Source: Bacteroidia bacterium
GTDB taxonomy: Bacteria; Bacteroidota; Bacteroidia; JABEUT01
Length of the DNA stretch: 7,008 nt
Assembly: GCA_013044305.1 (NCBI GenBank)
Contig: JABEUT010000026.1
Coordinates: 1-7,008, forward strand
Direction: 5' to 3'
Shown here: positions 6,901 to 7,008 of the stretch, one piece after another
How positions within the stretch are numbered: position 1 is the first letter of the stretch
Layout of the letters: each line of letters opens with the position of its first letter
Notes under the pieces: generated by a model
What the model was told of the DNA's origin: nothing
The model's database searches: none
Seen by the model: only the letters and a program-made list of their open reading frames with translations
Translations under genes and position numbers: made by a program

Positions 6901-7008
6901 ACCTGTTCATGAACTCCAAGAACCTTGCCGGTCCCAGTTCGCAAACCATGTTCACCCTGCTGGGCGACCCTGCGGTAAGGCTCGCCTACCCTAAAGAAAG
7001 GGTATATA
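3921..7008 (+). CDS. porU: Type IX secretion C-terminal signal peptidase PorU, 3' end missing
   Basis: PorU is the cell-surface peptidase of the T9SS that removes the C-terminal sorting domain from cargo proteins and helps attach them to the outer membrane. 1029 codons are visible before the right edge. The frame is closed by TGA at 3903-3905 and has no ATG before the signal peptide; GTG at 3921 is the best start (TTG at 3933 or 3957 are alternatives). Residues 1-46 form a signal peptide with hydrophobic core from about Trp23 and probable cleavage before Gln47. Residues 47-106 are a Pro/Gln/Asn-rich linker. A beta-rich region follows, including the PorU-typical ATGKWYKIGVTADGVYKL (Trp261). 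The C25 (gingipain-like) domain spans about 625-1025, with NYTGHGG (His895), TASCSF (Cys929) and a closing LLGDPAVRL (Asp1016). The 34-residue His-Cys spacing fits the family. The missing end probably encodes an Ig-like and C-terminal domain. A different secreted C25 protease is possible but less likely given the long N-terminal region. Confidence 0.87.
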   Translation, partial: MKPILTSKVNIDLLAKPKNYKRWLAISAIQVLFPALFLSTSGSLYGQQPVNNNTKAKTVSPKAPEKNLQPQNVIKPAINQQQAPTPANEPVNPPGGQVKQANPPGTIVLKWNSPLREKYTDDGPVMEFLNFSGALYDPKYHGLPLYAQRISLNPGMNHATVTIVKPEYEPVTSNEAELLGSGPAIGNDIIPTTFDGAIRGKHYTYLQIMPVRKKSGGAGYEKLVSFTLQIKQSRLPEQAKAIKRSRSAGFAANSVLATGKWYKIGVTADGVYKLDYNFFKRMGFNMNALVPANIRLFGNGGYMLPEANDSARADDLLENAIYVKGQNDTSFGKNDYVLFYGQGPTQWTYNSAAKKYQHKVNLYSDTTFYFITVGPVAGKRITAEPLYAGIPADTVTTYDDYAYHELDATNLIQSGSAWVGEYFGATTSYTFTFSFPNLVTPSAASVTAAVASRYDNTSNYSVSAFSASANISVSSVPTGCYYCEYAQWGTGVCNFTATSPAITVTVTKLTAGAEGWLYYLELNVRRHLTMNGGELEYRDVNSTGAGKSALFTISSAEPQLTVWDVTNPQQVDSVPLTHNSGYFQYALQTNSLRQFISFTGNTAFDSAKYLGQVPNQDLHGMLQADLVIVSYPGFMTQAQQLASFHRSHDNLNVNVASTTQVYNEFSSGSQDPTAIRDFMRMFWTRAGGQYSQQPKYLVLLGGGSYDPKHRLSNNTNYVVCYEDIEYPSIPDPFDPTASFVSDDYFAVLDSNQGVLSNGYSLQLGVGRMPANTASEAQTLVNKVTGYETSSGAPANAGFSCCNQQAQYNLGNWRNTICFIACDGDGGLHEGYGSNLGADQLAQYVNANYKNINVNKIYLDAYQEIQTPGGPRYPEVNAAINQQMNDGCLIINYTGHGGPLGLAGERVLGFSDINSWTNISALSLFVTASCSFAPYDNPSQLSAGQLCVLLSTGGNIALMTTTRETYSGDNYVINSDFYQLLYSPNPDGSLPRIGDLFMNSKNLAGPSSQTMFTLLGDPAVRLAYPKERVY

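Overview
The window looks like a chromosomal piece of a member of the Bacteroidota. The strongest reasons are a gene for the type IX secretion system (T9SS) C-terminal signal peptidase PorU, a system largely confined to that phylum, two exact matches to the Bacteroidota -7 promoter element TAnnTTTG, and A/T-rich leaders in place of clear Shine-Dalgarno sites. All four recognised full or partial genes besides PorU also lie on the + strand. The genus cannot be named from the sequence alone; the presence of polyhydroxybutyrate (PHB) genes narrows it only to PHB-storing lineages of the phylum.

Positions 1-3627 hold a PHB storage cluster: the 3' end of one phasin-like gene, a complete second phasin-like gene that is clearly its paralogue, a class I-type PHA synthase (phaC) and an NADPH-dependent acetoacetyl-CoA reductase (phaB). 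PhaB would make (R)-3-hydroxybutyryl-CoA, PhaC would polymerise it, and the phasins would coat the granule. No beta-ketothiolase (phaA) lies in the window, so the first step must be encoded elsewhere or upstream. A -7 type promoter element precedes phaC, suggesting that phaCB can be transcribed separately from the phasins.

Positions 3628-3920 are a non-coding boundary. They hold a strong hairpin-plus-T terminator just after phaB and a TAnnTTTG element about 25 bases before the next start. I see no RNA gene in this stretch.

Positions 3921-7008 hold a long gene running off the right edge. It is read from a GTG codon and encodes a secreted PorU-type protein: signal peptide, a Pro/Gln/Asn-rich linker, a beta-rich N-terminal region, and a gingipain-like C25 peptidase domain with His895 and Cys929 as the likely catalytic pair. 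It has no obvious functional tie to the PHB genes and appears to be a separate transcription unit.

I found no clear sign of a wholly new system, mobile element, CRISPR array or RNA gene. The points most worth a second look are the tandem phasin paralogues with a shared Trp-Trp C-terminal motif, the GTG start of porU, and unusual cysteines and a low-complexity linker in PorU.
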